Position numbers and translations under genes: made by a program
Shown here: positions 52,465 to 62,547 of the stretch, piece by piece
Layout of the letters: every line of letters begins with the position of its first letter
Numbering within the stretch: the stretch's first letter is position 1
The notes under the pieces: model-generated
Databases searched by the model: none
Told to the model about the DNA's origin: nothing
Seen by the model: the letters and a program-made list of their open reading frames with translations, nothing else
Source of the DNA: JACPDI01 sp035463475
GTDB lineage: Bacteria > Acidobacteriota > Vicinamibacteria > Vicinamibacterales > 2-12-FULL-66-21
Length of the DNA stretch: 64,000 nucleotides
Direction: 5' to 3'
Assembly: GCA_035463475.1 (NCBI GenBank)
Contig: DATHTE010000024.1
Location: forward strand, 1-64,000

Positions 52465-54003
52465 GTGTCTCACCAGACCATCATCGTCCTGGATTTCGGC
52501 TCGCAGTACACCCAGTTGATCGCGCGGCGGCTGCGCGAGCTCTGCGTGTACTCCGAAATCCTCCCGTTCGACACGGGGATCGACGAGATCCGTGCCCGGA
52601 AGCCGGCGGGGATCATCCTTTCCGGCGGACCGCGGAGCGTATCGGATCCCAGCGCGCCGCGGTGCGACGCCGCCGTGCTCGATGCCGGCGTGCCGGTGCT
52701 CGGCATCTGCTACGGCATGCAGCTCATGACGACGGCGCTCGGCGGTGCGGTCGCATCGGCGCCGAATCGCGAGTACGGGCACGCGACCATTCGCGTGCAG
52801 GTTCCCGACGCGCCGCTGTTCGCCGCCGTGCCCGCAGAGCTGAAAGTGTGGGCGAGCCACGGCGACTACGTCACCACGGCGCCCGCCGGCTTCGCGGTCG
52901 TGGCCACGAGCGCCAACGCGCCCATCGTCGCGATGCAGGACGACGCGCGCCGGCTCTACGGGCTGCTTTTCCATCCGGAGGTCGCGCACACGGAGCGCGG
53001 CGCGGACATCCTGCGGAATTTCGCCTATCGGATCTGCGGCTGCCGCGGCGACTGGACGATGGCGTCCTTCGCCGACGAGGCGGTCGCGTCGATCCGCGCG
53101 CAGGCAGGGAAGGGGCGCGTGATTTGCGCGCTCAGTGGTGGGGTGGACTCCACGGTGGCGGCCGTCCTCATCCATCGCGCCATCGGCGATCGGCTCATGT
53201 GCGTGTTCGTCGACAACGGCCTGCTCCGGCTCGACGAAGCGAAGCAGGTGCTGCAGCGGTTCGAGCGCCTGCAGCTGCCCGTGGTGTTCGTGGACGCGTC
53301 CAAGGAGTTCCTCGCCCGGCTGATTGGCGTCACCGACCCGGAGCAGAAGCGGAAGATCATCGGGAGCGCGTTCATCGACGTGTTCGATCGAAAGGCCAGC
53401 GAGCTGGGACACTTCGATTTCCTCGCGCAGGGCACCCTGTACCCCGACGTCATCGAAAGCGTCTCCGTCGTCGGTCCGTCGCACGTCATCAAGAGCCATC
53501 ACAACGTGGGCGGCCTGCCGGCGCAGATGCACTTCAACCTGGTGGAACCGCTGCGTCAGCTGTTCAAGGACGAGGTGCGCGCGCTGGGCAAGGAACTGGG
53601 GCTCGACGACGAGTTCGTCTGGCGGCAGCCGTTTCCCGGGCCCGGGCTGGCGGTTCGCATCCTCGGAGAGATCACGGACGAGCGGCTCGATCTGGTGCGG
53701 CGGGCGGACCACATCATCGCCCAGGAAGTGAAGCGGGCCAGCTGGTACCGTCGCCTGTGGCAATCGTTCGCGGTGCTCCTGCCCATCCAGAGCGTCGGCG
53801 TGATGGGGGACGCACGCACGTACGAGTTCACGGTGGCCATCCGCGCCGTCGAGAGCCGCGACGGGATGACGGCCGACTGGGCGCGGCTGCCGCACGACCT
53901 GCTCGCGACGATCTCGTCCCGCATCGTGAACGAGGTCAAAGGGATCAACCGGGTGGTGCTCGACATCAGCTCGAAGCCGCCGGCAACGATCGAGTGGGAG
54001 TAA
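52465..54003 (+). CDS. guaA: GMP synthase (glutamine-hydrolysing)
   Basis: From the GTG at 52465 this is a 512-residue bifunctional GMP synthase. The class-I glutamine amidotransferase domain has the nucleophile Cys82 (GICYGMQ). The ATP pyrophosphatase P-loop is in ALSGGVDST. The C-terminal dimer domain ends KPPATIEWE. It converts XMP to GMP. No Shine-Dalgarno sequence is visible; the leader of ~40 bases has a 12-base palindrome. The stop overlaps the dnaE start (TAATG). Confidence 0.96.
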   Translation: MSHQTIIVLDFGSQYTQLIARRLRELCVYSEILPFDTGIDEIRARKPAGIILSGGPRSVSDPSAPRCDAAVLDAGVPVLGICYGMQLMTTALGGAVASAPNREYGHATIRVQVPDAPLFAAVPAELKVWASHGDYVTTAPAGFAVVATSANAPIVAMQDDARRLYGLLFHPEVAHTERGADILRNFAYRICGCRGDWTMASFADEAVASIRAQAGKGRVICALSGGVDSTVAAVLIHRAIGDRLMCVFVDNGLLRLDEAKQVLQRFERLQLPVVFVDASKEFLARLIGVTDPEQKRKIIGSAFIDVFDRKASELGHFDFLAQGTLYPDVIESVSVVGPSHVIKSHHNVGGLPAQMHFNLVEPLRQLFKDEVRALGKELGLDDEFVWRQPFPGPGLAVRILGEITDERLDLVRRADHIIAQEVKRASWYRRLWQSFAVLLPIQSVGVMGDARTYEFTVAIRAVESRDGMTADWARLPHDLLATISSRIVNEVKGINRVVLDISSKPPATIEWE

Positions 54004-57000
54004 TGCCCGAGTTCGTCCACCTGCACCTGCACACTGAGTACTCGCTGCTCGACGGCGCGTGCCGGATCGACGAACTGCTCGATCGCGCGGCGGAGCTGCG
54101 CATGCCGGCGCTCGCCGTGACCGAGCACGGCAATCTGTTCTCCTCGGTGGCCTTTCACGATGCGGCGCGAAAGCGGGGCGTGAAGCCGATCCTCGGCTGC
54201 GAGGTGTACGTCGCGCCGGAAAGCCGCCTCACGAAGAGCGGGACGCCGGGCGAGGCGGCTCATCACCTCGTGCTGCTGGCGGAGACGCTCGAGGGGTACC
54301 ACAACCTGATCCGGCTGGTCTCGGCCGGCTACACGGAAGGGTTCTACTACAAGCCGCGGATCGACAAGGAACTGCTGGCGCAGCACGCCAGGGGACTCGT
54401 CGGCCTTTCGAGCTGCCTGAAAGGGGAGGTGGCGACCGGCATCCGCACGGAGCAGGCGCAGCGCGCGCTGCGGGCGGCGGCGACCTACCGCGACATCCTG
54501 GGTCCGGGCAACTTCTTCCTCGAGATGCAATACCAGGGAATCGACGAGCAGCGCGTCGTCAACGCGGGGCTGCTGCCTATCGCGCGCGACCTGGGGCTGC
54601 CGCTCGTCGCGACCAACGACGTCCACTACCTGAAGCAGAGCGATTCCACCCCGCACGACATCCTGCTGTGCATCGGCACGGGGAAGACCGTCAACGACGC
54701 CGAGCGGCTGCGCTACCACGGCGACCAGTTCTTCCTGAAGACGCCGGAGGAGATGTGGCAGGTCTTCGGCGACCATCCCGAAGCGCTGACCAACACGCTG
54801 CTCATCGCGGAGCGCTGCGACGTCACGCTGCCGTCCGGCCGGAACTTCCTGCCCAACTTCGACGTCCCGGCGCCGTTCGGCCTCGACGAGTACTTCGAGC
54901 ACATGACCCGCCAGGGATTCGTGGAGCGCCTGCCGCGGCTGCGCGAGCTCGCGGCGCGCGGCACACTGCGCCACTCGATCGAGGATTACGAGAAGCGGCT
55001 GACCTACGAGATCGACATGATCAAGGCGATGAAGTACCCGGGGTACTTCCTCATCGTCTGGGATTTCATCCGGCACGCACGGGAGCGTGGGATTCCGGTC
55101 GGGCCCGGGCGCGGGTCCGCCGCGGGCAGCCTGGTCGCGTACTGTCTCAGGATCACCGACGTCGACCCGCTGGAGTACGACCTCATCTTCGAGCGGTTCC
55201 TGAACCCGGAGCGCGTGTCGCTGCCGGACATCGACATCGACTTCTGCGAGCGGCGGCGCGGCGAGGTGATCGAGTACGTCACGCGCAAGTACGGACGTGA
55301 GAACGTCGCCCAGATCATCACCTTCGGGACGATGAAGGCGCGCGCGGCCGTGCGCGACGTCGGGCGCGCGCTCGACATGCCGTTCGCCGACGTGGACCGC
55401 ATCGCCAAGCTCATACCGCCCGCGCTCGACATGACGCTGGACAAGGCAGTCGATGAGAACCCCGCGCTCAGGGACCTGATGCAGAAGGACGAGCGGGTCG
55501 GCTCGCTGCTCGCGGCCGCGAAGCGGTTGGAGGGCATGACCCGCCACGCCTCGGTCCACGCCGCGGGGGTGGTGATCGCCCCGAGGCCGATCGTGGAGTT
55601 CGCGCCGCTCTACAAGAGCCAGAAGGACGAAATCACCACCCAGTGGGCGATGAAGGAGGTCGAGCGCGTCGGCCTCCTGAAAATGGACTTCCTCGGCCTG
55701 AGCACGCTCACGCTGCTGTTCGACGCGGTGCAGGAGATCAGGCGCACGACGGGCCGCGAGCTGAAACTGGAGGACATTCCGCTCGACGATCCGGAGACGT
55801 ACCAGCTGTTTTGCGACGGGCTCACCAACGGCGTGTTCCAGTTCGAGAGCTCCGGCATGAAGGAGACGCTCCGGAAGGCCAAGCCGCAGTGTCTCGAGGA
55901 TCTCATCGCGCTGAACGCGCTGTACCGGCCCGGACCGCTGCGCGGCGGCGTCGTGGACGACTACATCGCCCGCAAGCACGGCAAGGTGGAGATCAAGTAC
56001 GAGCTGCCGGCGCTCGAGCCGATTCTGAAGGACACGTACGGCGTCATCGCCTACCAGGAACAGGTGATGCGCATCGCCAGCGACGTTGCCGGCTTCACGA
56101 TGGGCGAGGCCGACCTGCTCCGCAAGGCGATGGGCAAGAAGAACGCCGACGTGATGCACGCGCAGCGCAAGCGCTTCATCGACGGGGCGCAGGCGCGCGG
56201 CGTCCATCCCAAGAAGGCGGCGAAGCTGTTCGAGTTGATGGAGTATTTCGCGGGGTACGGCTTCAACAAGTCGCACTCGACCACCTACGCGTACCTCGCG
56301 TATCAGACCGCCTACCTGAAGGCGAACTATCCCTGGCACTTCATGGCCGCCCTGCTCACCATCGAGGCGCAGAACACCGACAAGCTCGCCCTGTACCTCG
56401 GGGAGTGTCGCGAGCTCGGCGTGCCGATCCTCCCGCCCGACATCAATGCCAGCGAGCTGGCGTTCACCGTGACTCCCGACGGCGTCCGCTATGGGCTCAT
56501 GGCGGTGCGCAACGTCGGGGAGGGGGCCATCGAGTCGATGCTCGCCGTCCGGCGCGAGCAGGGGCGCCTCGACTCGATCTTCGCGCTCTGCGAGCACATC
56601 GATCTGCGGCTCGTGAACAAGCGGGTCCTGGAGAGCCTCGTGAAGGCGGGAGCGCTCGACTCGCTCGCGCCGGGAAACGGCGCCAGCACGGGCGCGGTTC
56701 GTGCGCGGCTGTTCGCGGCCGTCGATCGCGCGCTGGAGCACGGCGGCCGGCGGCAGCGCGATCGTGACAAGGGACAGTCGGACCTGTTTGGAGGCGGCGG
56801 ATCCGAGGAGGAACCGCTCGACCGGATCCCGCTGCCCGAGGTGTCCTCGTGGACCGACGCCCAGCAGCTCGCCGGTGAAAAGGAGGCGCTCGGCTTTTAC
56901 ATGAGCGGCCATCCGATCGAGCGCCACGCCGAGGACCTGCGGGCGTTCGGCGCCCGCTCGATCGGCGAGATCGCATCACCCGAGGCGGACGTCTGGATCG

Positions 57001-57491
57001 GCGGCATCGTCTCCGGCCTGCGCCCGCTGAAGACGCGCAAGGGGGACCGCATGTGCGTCTTCATGCTCGAGGACTCCACCGCCTCGGTCGAGACCGTCGT
57101 CTTCCCGGAGGCGTTCGGAAAGTTCGGACAGCTCGCCGAAGCGGACGCGATGCTGCTCGTGCGGGGCAAGTTCGAGAAAGACGACGAGTCGGCCCGCCTG
57201 ATCGCGAGCGAGCTGCTGCCCATGGCCGCGCTGCGGGAACGGGTCGCCCGCGAGGTGGCAATCCGCATCGCAATGCCGCCGCACGGCCGGCAGACGATCG
57301 AGGCGTTGGCCGAGCTGCTCGGCCGGCACCGCGGGGATCGCCGGGTGTCCATCGAGCTCGAGATGGTGAACGGCGGAGGACGCCCCCTGCGGGTCAGGGC
57401 GGACGTCGGGCAGGTACGGGTGCGTCCGTCGGAGCGGCTCGTCGCGGAGGTCGAAGAACTCTGCGGCAGTGGTAGCATCATCCTGCGCTGA
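54003..57491 (+). CDS. dnaE: DNA polymerase III alpha subunit
   Basis: This is a 1162-residue replicative polymerase. The N-terminal PHP domain has FVHLHLHTEYSLLDG. The polymerase catalytic aspartates are in SLPDIDIDFCE. GPGRGSAAGSL, FQFESSGMKETL and GYGFNKSHS are family motifs. A C-terminal OB-fold and tail follow. Length and order fit DnaE1. It overlaps guaA by TAATG and is followed two bases later by accA. Confidence 0.97.
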   Translation: MPEFVHLHLHTEYSLLDGACRIDELLDRAAELRMPALAVTEHGNLFSSVAFHDAARKRGVKPILGCEVYVAPESRLTKSGTPGEAAHHLVLLAETLEGYHNLIRLVSAGYTEGFYYKPRIDKELLAQHARGLVGLSSCLKGEVATGIRTEQAQRALRAAATYRDILGPGNFFLEMQYQGIDEQRVVNAGLLPIARDLGLPLVATNDVHYLKQSDSTPHDILLCIGTGKTVNDAERLRYHGDQFFLKTPEEMWQVFGDHPEALTNTLLIAERCDVTLPSGRNFLPNFDVPAPFGLDEYFEHMTRQGFVERLPRLRELAARGTLRHSIEDYEKRLTYEIDMIKAMKYPGYFLIVWDFIRHARERGIPVGPGRGSAAGSLVAYCLRITDVDPLEYDLIFERFLNPERVSLPDIDIDFCERRRGEVIEYVTRKYGRENVAQIITFGTMKARAAVRDVGRALDMPFADVDRIAKLIPPALDMTLDKAVDENPALRDLMQKDERVGSLLAAAKRLEGMTRHASVHAAGVVIAPRPIVEFAPLYKSQKDEITTQWAMKEVERVGLLKMDFLGLSTLTLLFDAVQEIRRTTGRELKLEDIPLDDPETYQLFCDGLTNGVFQFESSGMKETLRKAKPQCLEDLIALNALYRPGPLRGGVVDDYIARKHGKVEIKYELPALEPILKDTYGVIAYQEQVMRIASDVAGFTMGEADLLRKAMGKKNADVMHAQRKRFIDGAQARGVHPKKAAKLFELMEYFAGYGFNKSHSTTYAYLAYQTAYLKANYPWHFMAALLTIEAQNTDKLALYLGECRELGVPILPPDINASELAFTVTPDGVRYGLMAVRNVGEGAIESMLAVRREQGRLDSIFALCEHIDLRLVNKRVLESLVKAGALDSLAPGNGASTGAVRARLFAAVDRALEHGGRRQRDRDKGQSDLFGGGGSEEEPLDRIPLPEVSSWTDAQQLAGEKEALGFYMSGHPIERHAEDLRAFGARSIGEIASPEADVWIGGIVSGLRPLKTRKGDRMCVFMLEDSTASVETVVFPEAFGKFGQLAEADAMLLVRGKFEKDDESARLIASELLPMAALRERVAREVAIRIAMPPHGRQTIEALAELLGRHRGDRRVSIELEMVNGGGRPLRVRADVGQVRVRPSERLVAEVEELCGSGSIILR

Positions 57492-57493
57492 TC

Positions 57494-58504
57494 ATGGCGG
57501 CCGACCAGTATCTCGAGTTCGAAGAGCCGATCGCGGTTCTCCACAAGGAGATCGAGGCGCTCAGCATGCTGCCGCGCACCGCGGAGCGGGACGTGGAGAT
57601 CGAGTCCCTCCGCGTGCGGGCCCAGTCGATCCGCGCCGAGATCTACGCGAACCTCACGCCGTGGCAGCGCGTGCTCGTGGCGCGCCACCCGAACCGGCCG
57701 AACACGCTCGACTACATCGACCTGCTGTTCACCGACTGGGTCGAGCTGCACGGCGACCGCCGCTTCGCCGACGACCACGCGATTGTCGCGGGGATCGCGC
57801 GCTACAAGGGGGAGCAGGTCTGCGTCGTAGGGCACCAGAAGGGGAGCGGCGACACGAAGCAGAAGATCTACCGCAACTTCGGCTACTCGCGCCCCGAGGG
57901 CTATCGCAAAGCGATCCGCGTGATGAAGTTCGCGGAGAAGTTCAAGCGGCCGATCGTGGTGTTCGTCGACACGCCGGCGGCGTACCCGGGCATCGAGTCG
58001 GAGGAGCGCGGCGTCGCGGAAGCCATCGCGTACAACCTGCGCGAAATGGCCGTGCTCGCGACGCCGATCGTCATCGTCGTGACCGGTGAGGGGGGCAGCG
58101 GCGGCGCGCTGGGGATTGCGATCGGCGACCGCGTTCTCATGCAGGAGTTCGCCATCTACAGCGTCATTCCGCCCGAGGGGTGCGCGGCGATCCTGTGGCG
58201 CGACGCGAACCGGAAGATCGAGGCGGCCGAGGCGCTCAAGATCACGGCCGCGGACCTCCTGCAGTTGAACATCATCGACGAGATCGTGCCGGAGCCCGTC
58301 GGGGGGGCGCACCTCGACCCGAAGGCGGCGGCGGCCCTGCTCGACAGCTCGCTCGAGCGCGCGATCGCGCAGGTGCGGGAGGTCCCGATCGCGGCGTGCC
58401 TCGAACAGCGGTACCAGAAGTTCCGGCAGATGGGACATCTCGGCCAGGCGTTCGTGGACGACGCCGACGCTGTCCCGGCCCCGGCGGACGGCGCGCGAGA
58501 GTAG
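57494..58504 (+). CDS. accA: Acetyl-CoA carboxylase carboxyltransferase subunit alpha
   Basis: This 336-residue protein has the AccA core: GDRRFADDHAIVAGIARYKG, VVGHQKGSGDTKQKIYRNFG, FVDTPAAYPGIESEERG and GEGGSGGALGIAIGDRVLM. With AccD it transfers a carboxyl group from biotin to acetyl-CoA to make malonyl-CoA. It begins two bases after dnaE. Confidence 0.97.
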   Translation: MAADQYLEFEEPIAVLHKEIEALSMLPRTAERDVEIESLRVRAQSIRAEIYANLTPWQRVLVARHPNRPNTLDYIDLLFTDWVELHGDRRFADDHAIVAGIARYKGEQVCVVGHQKGSGDTKQKIYRNFGYSRPEGYRKAIRVMKFAEKFKRPIVVFVDTPAAYPGIESEERGVAEAIAYNLREMAVLATPIVIVVTGEGGSGGALGIAIGDRVLMQEFAIYSVIPPEGCAAILWRDANRKIEAAEALKITAADLLQLNIIDEIVPEPVGGAHLDPKAAAALLDSSLERAIAQVREVPIAACLEQRYQKFRQMGHLGQAFVDDADAVPAPADGARE

Positions 58505-58507
58505 GCG

Positions 58508-60268
58508 ATGCCGCGCCCGCTCATCTGGGAACATCAACCACATGACGAGGCACGAAGCGCGGCGCTGGCCGCAGCGCTCGGCGTGCACCCGGTCATCGCC
58601 CACCTGCTGTGCGTGCGCGGCCTGCACGAGCCAGAAGCGGCCGCACACTTCCTGAAGCCGAAGCTGGAGGATCTTCACGACCCGATGCGTCTCGCCGGGT
58701 TGCGCGAGGCCGTGGTGCGCCTCGAGGAGGCGATCGCGCGGGCCGAGCCTGTCGCGATCCACGGCGATTACGACGTAGACGGGATCACCTCGACCGTGAT
58801 TCTGCGGCGCGCCCTCGAGCTGCTCGGCGGGCGCGTGGCGCACTTCATTCCCGAGCGGATGAAGCACGGCTACGGCCTGCACGTGGATGCGATCGAGCGA
58901 CTCGCCGCCGAGGGCGTCCGGGTCATTGTCTCGGTGGATTGCGGCATCCGCGGCGCAGAGGCGGCGCGGCGCGCGCGCGAGCTGGGCGTCGACCTGATCA
59001 TCACCGACCATCACGAGCCCGACGGGGCGCTGCCCGAGGCGCTGGCGGTCGTCAATCCCAAGCGGCACGACTGCGCCTATCCGTTCAAGGACCTTGCGGG
59101 CGTGGGCGTCACGCTCAAACTGGTCCAGGCGCTCTGCGATCGCGCGGGGCGCTCGCGGTGGCTTCCGGCATTTGTGAAGATCGCGGCGCTCGGCACCCTG
59201 GCGGACGTCGTGCCGCTCGTCGGCGAAAACCGGGTGATCGCGCGCCTCGGGCTCGAGTGGCTCTCCCGCGGGCCCCACACCGTTGGCGTCCGGTCGCTGC
59301 TCGAAGCCGCCGGACTGACCGGCAAGCGTCTCGGCAGCTTCCACGTCGGCTTCGTCCTCGCGCCGCGGATCAATGCCGCGGGGCGCATGAGCACCGCCGA
59401 GATCGCCACGCGCCTGCTCCTGTTAACCGACGAGGCGATGGCCGGCGAAGCACGCGACCTGGCGTCCCAACTCGAAGTCGAAAACCAGAAACGGCAGCAG
59501 GAGGAGGCGACGATCCTCGCCGAGGCGCGCCAGGCGATAGAGGGAGACCCGGCCATCGGCGCGCACAACGTGCTCGTAGTCGGCGCGGAGGGCTGGCACC
59601 GCGGCGTGATCGGGATCGTCGCGTCGAAGCTCGTGGAGACGTTCTACAAGCCCGCCATCGTGCTGTCGATTGAGGGGGACATCGCGCACGGCTCGTGCCG
59701 CAGCATCCCTGCCTTCAACATGCTCGGTGCGCTGGAGCAGGTCCACGACCTGTTCATCCGGTTCGGCGGCCACCGCCAGGCCGCGGGCCTGACGCTGGAG
59801 GCCGCGCGCGTGCCCGAGTTCCGCGCGCGCATCAACGCGTTCGCCGACGAGCGCCTCGATCCCGCGGATCTCATCCCGCGACTGCGCATCGACGCGCCGC
59901 TTTCGCTCAAGGCCATCGGCAAGGATCTCCTCGACGGACTCCAGGCAATGGAGCCGTTCGGCCTCTGCAACAGCCGGCCGATCTTTCACGCCACCCCGGT
60001 GGAGCTCGCCGAGGCGCCGCGCGTCGTCAAGGACCGGCACCTGAGCATGGCCGTGCGGCAGGACGGCCGCGTGTTCCGCGCGATCGCCTGGCGCGCGGCC
60101 GAGCGCATGGCGCTCCTCGAACAGCACCGCACGAACCTCGCGCTCGCCTTCTCGCTGGATCGAAACGAGTACCAGGGAGAGACCTTCCTGCAACTCACCG
60201 TCGCCGACATCCGGCCCCTCGAGATGCTCAACGCGGCGCCTGCCGAACAGGGTGCCAGCGTGCGATAA
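58508..60268 (+). CDS. recJ: Single-stranded-DNA-specific exonuclease RecJ
   Basis: This is a 586-residue RecJ. The DHH phosphoesterase motifs are HGDYDVDG (residues 85-92), DCGIRG, ITDHHEP and, later, the DHHA1 motif with RFGGHRQAAG. It degrades single-stranded DNA 5' to 3' in recombination and mismatch repair. It begins three bases after accA. Confidence 0.96.
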   Translation: MPRPLIWEHQPHDEARSAALAAALGVHPVIAHLLCVRGLHEPEAAAHFLKPKLEDLHDPMRLAGLREAVVRLEEAIARAEPVAIHGDYDVDGITSTVILRRALELLGGRVAHFIPERMKHGYGLHVDAIERLAAEGVRVIVSVDCGIRGAEAARRARELGVDLIITDHHEPDGALPEALAVVNPKRHDCAYPFKDLAGVGVTLKLVQALCDRAGRSRWLPAFVKIAALGTLADVVPLVGENRVIARLGLEWLSRGPHTVGVRSLLEAAGLTGKRLGSFHVGFVLAPRINAAGRMSTAEIATRLLLLTDEAMAGEARDLASQLEVENQKRQQEEATILAEARQAIEGDPAIGAHNVLVVGAEGWHRGVIGIVASKLVETFYKPAIVLSIEGDIAHGSCRSIPAFNMLGALEQVHDLFIRFGGHRQAAGLTLEAARVPEFRARINAFADERLDPADLIPRLRIDAPLSLKAIGKDLLDGLQAMEPFGLCNSRPIFHATPVELAEAPRVVKDRHLSMAVRQDGRVFRAIAWRAAERMALLEQHRTNLALAFSLDRNEYQGETFLQLTVADIRPLEMLNAAPAEQGASVR

Positions 60269-60312
60269 ACTGGCAGAGTGCGAGGCCCTTGCGGCCTCAT
60301 CACGCCTCCTCC

Positions 60313-62547
60313 ATGCACTGGCAAGGGACGCTCCGGATCGCCCTCGGGGTCTTCTTCCTCGGGCTGCTCGTCGTCGTGTTCGCGACGATGCGGTCGCGGA
60401 GGAACCCGGAGGCGCCGCCTGCGATCTCGCGCACAGATCCGAGCGCGGCGGTCGAGTTGCCGAAGGGGGCGGACATCGTGTGGACCGACAAGGGGCGCGA
60501 AGTCTTCACCCTGAAGTTCGATCGCGCGCTGACGTACCAGGACGGCCGGTCGGTGTTCAGCGGCGCGGACGTGACGATCCCGGGCCGCGACGAGGGGCGG
60601 ACCGTGCGGATCAAGGCAAAGGAAGCGGAGGTCTTCGTGCCGACCGGCCAGCCGCGGCGCGTCGAGATGCGCGGCGGCGTCGAGCTCTCCTCGAGCGAGG
60701 GGCTCGCTCTGCGCGCCTCGCACGCCAACTACTCGGAAGGAGAGCGGATCCTCCGCATTCCGGGCGCGTTCACCTTCGAGCGCGGGCGGACGAGGGGCAG
60801 CGGGCAAGGCGCGCACTACTATCAGGACACCGACGTGCTCGCCGTGTTGAACGCCGCCCGCGTCGAGGTCAGCGCGGGCGGGGACACGGAACCACTGGAC
60901 ATCCGGGCTGGCGGCGCCACGGTCGACCGGTCGCAGCACATCGTGCGGTTCGAGCGCGATGTGACCGTCGTCAGCGGCACGCAGACAACGACCGCGGCGT
61001 CGCTGGTCGCGCACCTCTCGGACGACGAGCAGCGGCTGACGCGCGTCGAGCTCCGCGGGGGCTCGCGCGTGGAGGACTCGGCCGCGGCCGCGGGGGCGCT
61101 CCGATCGATGGGCGCGCGCGACATCGATCTGGCGTACGCCGGGGACGGCCGCACGCTGGACCGCGCCGAGCTGCGCGGCAGCTCCTCGATGCAGATCGCG
61201 GGAGCAGGTTCGGCGGACCGCCAACTCGCCGCCGAGACGATCGACGTGGACGTCGCAGCGGACGGGCGCACCCTCCAGGTGCTGGACGCGCGGCAGAACG
61301 TGCAGCTCGACCTGCCCGCAGAGGGGGAGCTGCCGGCGCGCCAAATCCGGTCCGCCGCACTGCAAGGGGCAGGGGGTGAGCAGGGGCTGCGTGACGTGAC
61401 GTTCAGCGGCGGCGTGCACTATCGCGAGACCCGTCCGGCGGGCGGAAGCACCGCGGCCGTGGAGCGGACCGCGCAATCACAGCGGCTCGACGCCGCGCTT
61501 GCTCCTGGCCTCGGTCCGCCTGAGAGCGCGCTGTTCCGCGGCCGCGTGACGATCACGGAGGGAGACACGACCGCGGAGGCGGGCCTCGCGCGCTACCTGC
61601 CGGACCCAGGCGTGCTGACGCTGGAGACACCGGCGGGCGCGCCCGAGGCTCCTCCCCGCGTCGCCGACGCACAGGTCGATGTCTCGGCCGCGTGGATCGA
61701 GCTCACGTTGTCGCCGCGGCGACTCCACGCCAAAGGAAACGTACGGAGCATCATTCAGCCGGGAGAACGGACAATTGAAAAGTCAGAAGGAAGAAGTCAA
61801 AAAGCGGAGGGAGGTCAGAAGCGGGAAGGCGGACGCCAGCCGGCAGCCGCCAGAAAGCGTCCGGCGATGCTCAACGAGAAGGAGCCGATCAACGTCACGG
61901 CCGCCGAACTGACCTATAACGCCGACGCGTCCACCAGCACGTACTCGGGTGGCGCGCGGCTGTGGCAGGGAGAGACGACGATCCAGGCGGCCGTCCTCAC
62001 GATCGACGATGCGGCGGGAAACCTGACGGCCACCGAGCAGGCGCGCACGCGGATGATGCTGGAGCAGGTCGATCCGAAGACGAAGGCGCGCGAGCTCGTC
62101 GAGTCGATCGGCAGCGCCGACACGTTCGTCTACGACGACGCGGCGCGCCGCGCGACGTACACCGGCAGCGCGCACCTCACCGGGCCGCAGGGGGACGTCA
62201 CCGCCGCGCGGATCGAGCTGTTCCTGAACGAAGACGGACGCACGCTGAACCGCGCTGAAGCGTACGACGACGTCGTCGCGCGGCTGGAAGGCGGGCAGCA
62301 GGCGTTCGGCTCGCGGCTCACGTACACCGGCGCCGACGAGCGGTACGCCATGAGCGGATCGCCCGTGAGAATCCTCGAAACCGTCGAAAATGGATGCCGC
62401 GAAACGCTCGGCGCTTCTTTGACTTTCGTCAGATCGACTGATACGATCACCGTCGTCGGGACCGAAGGAAATCGCAGCCGGACGATGCCGGGACGCTGCG
62501 CCGAGCGGGCGCTGCCGCCGCGCGATCGCGAGAACGTACGGCGCTGA
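60313..62547 (+). CDS. Fused LptC/LptA-type LPS transport protein with low-complexity insert
   Basis: This 744-residue protein starts with a transmembrane helix (LRIALGVFFLGLLVVVFATM, about 7-26). A LptC-like beta-jellyroll follows, then repeated OstA/LptA-type jellyroll strands (VELSSSEGLALRASHANY, EPINVTAAELTYNADASTSTYSGGARLWQGETTIQAAVLTIDD). LptC and LptA form the periplasmic bridge that moves lipopolysaccharide from the LptB2FG pump to the outer membrane. The two functions seem to be joined in one long chain here. Residues ~487-517 are a Lys/Glu/Gly/Gln-rich insert coded by a purine-rich tract (61761-61833) unlike the rest. lptB follows directly, and rpoN after it. Confidence 0.85.
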   Translation: MHWQGTLRIALGVFFLGLLVVVFATMRSRRNPEAPPAISRTDPSAAVELPKGADIVWTDKGREVFTLKFDRALTYQDGRSVFSGADVTIPGRDEGRTVRIKAKEAEVFVPTGQPRRVEMRGGVELSSSEGLALRASHANYSEGERILRIPGAFTFERGRTRGSGQGAHYYQDTDVLAVLNAARVEVSAGGDTEPLDIRAGGATVDRSQHIVRFERDVTVVSGTQTTTAASLVAHLSDDEQRLTRVELRGGSRVEDSAAAAGALRSMGARDIDLAYAGDGRTLDRAELRGSSSMQIAGAGSADRQLAAETIDVDVAADGRTLQVLDARQNVQLDLPAEGELPARQIRSAALQGAGGEQGLRDVTFSGGVHYRETRPAGGSTAAVERTAQSQRLDAALAPGLGPPESALFRGRVTITEGDTTAEAGLARYLPDPGVLTLETPAGAPEAPPRVADAQVDVSAAWIELTLSPRRLHAKGNVRSIIQPGERTIEKSEGRSQKAEGGQKREGGRQPAAARKRPAMLNEKEPINVTAAELTYNADASTSTYSGGARLWQGETTIQAAVLTIDDAAGNLTATEQARTRMMLEQVDPKTKARELVESIGSADTFVYDDAARRATYTGSAHLTGPQGDVTAARIELFLNEDGRTLNRAEAYDDVVARLEGGQQAFGSRLTYTGADERYAMSGSPVRILETVENGCRETLGASLTFVRSTDTITVVGTEGNRSRTMPGRCAERALPPRDRENVRR
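61761..61833. repeat. Purine-rich AGTCAGAAG-type tract inside the LptC/LptA gene
   Basis: The tract holds AAGTCAGAAGG, AGAAGTCAAAAAG and GGTCAGAAG copies on the coding strand, with lower GC than the gene around it. It stays in frame and encodes a charged linker. Confidence 0.5.

Noticed and set aside
53556..56927. Open frame of 1123 codons on the minus strand
   Set aside because: It is the antisense of guaA and dnaE, which are beyond doubt. No domain is visible in it.
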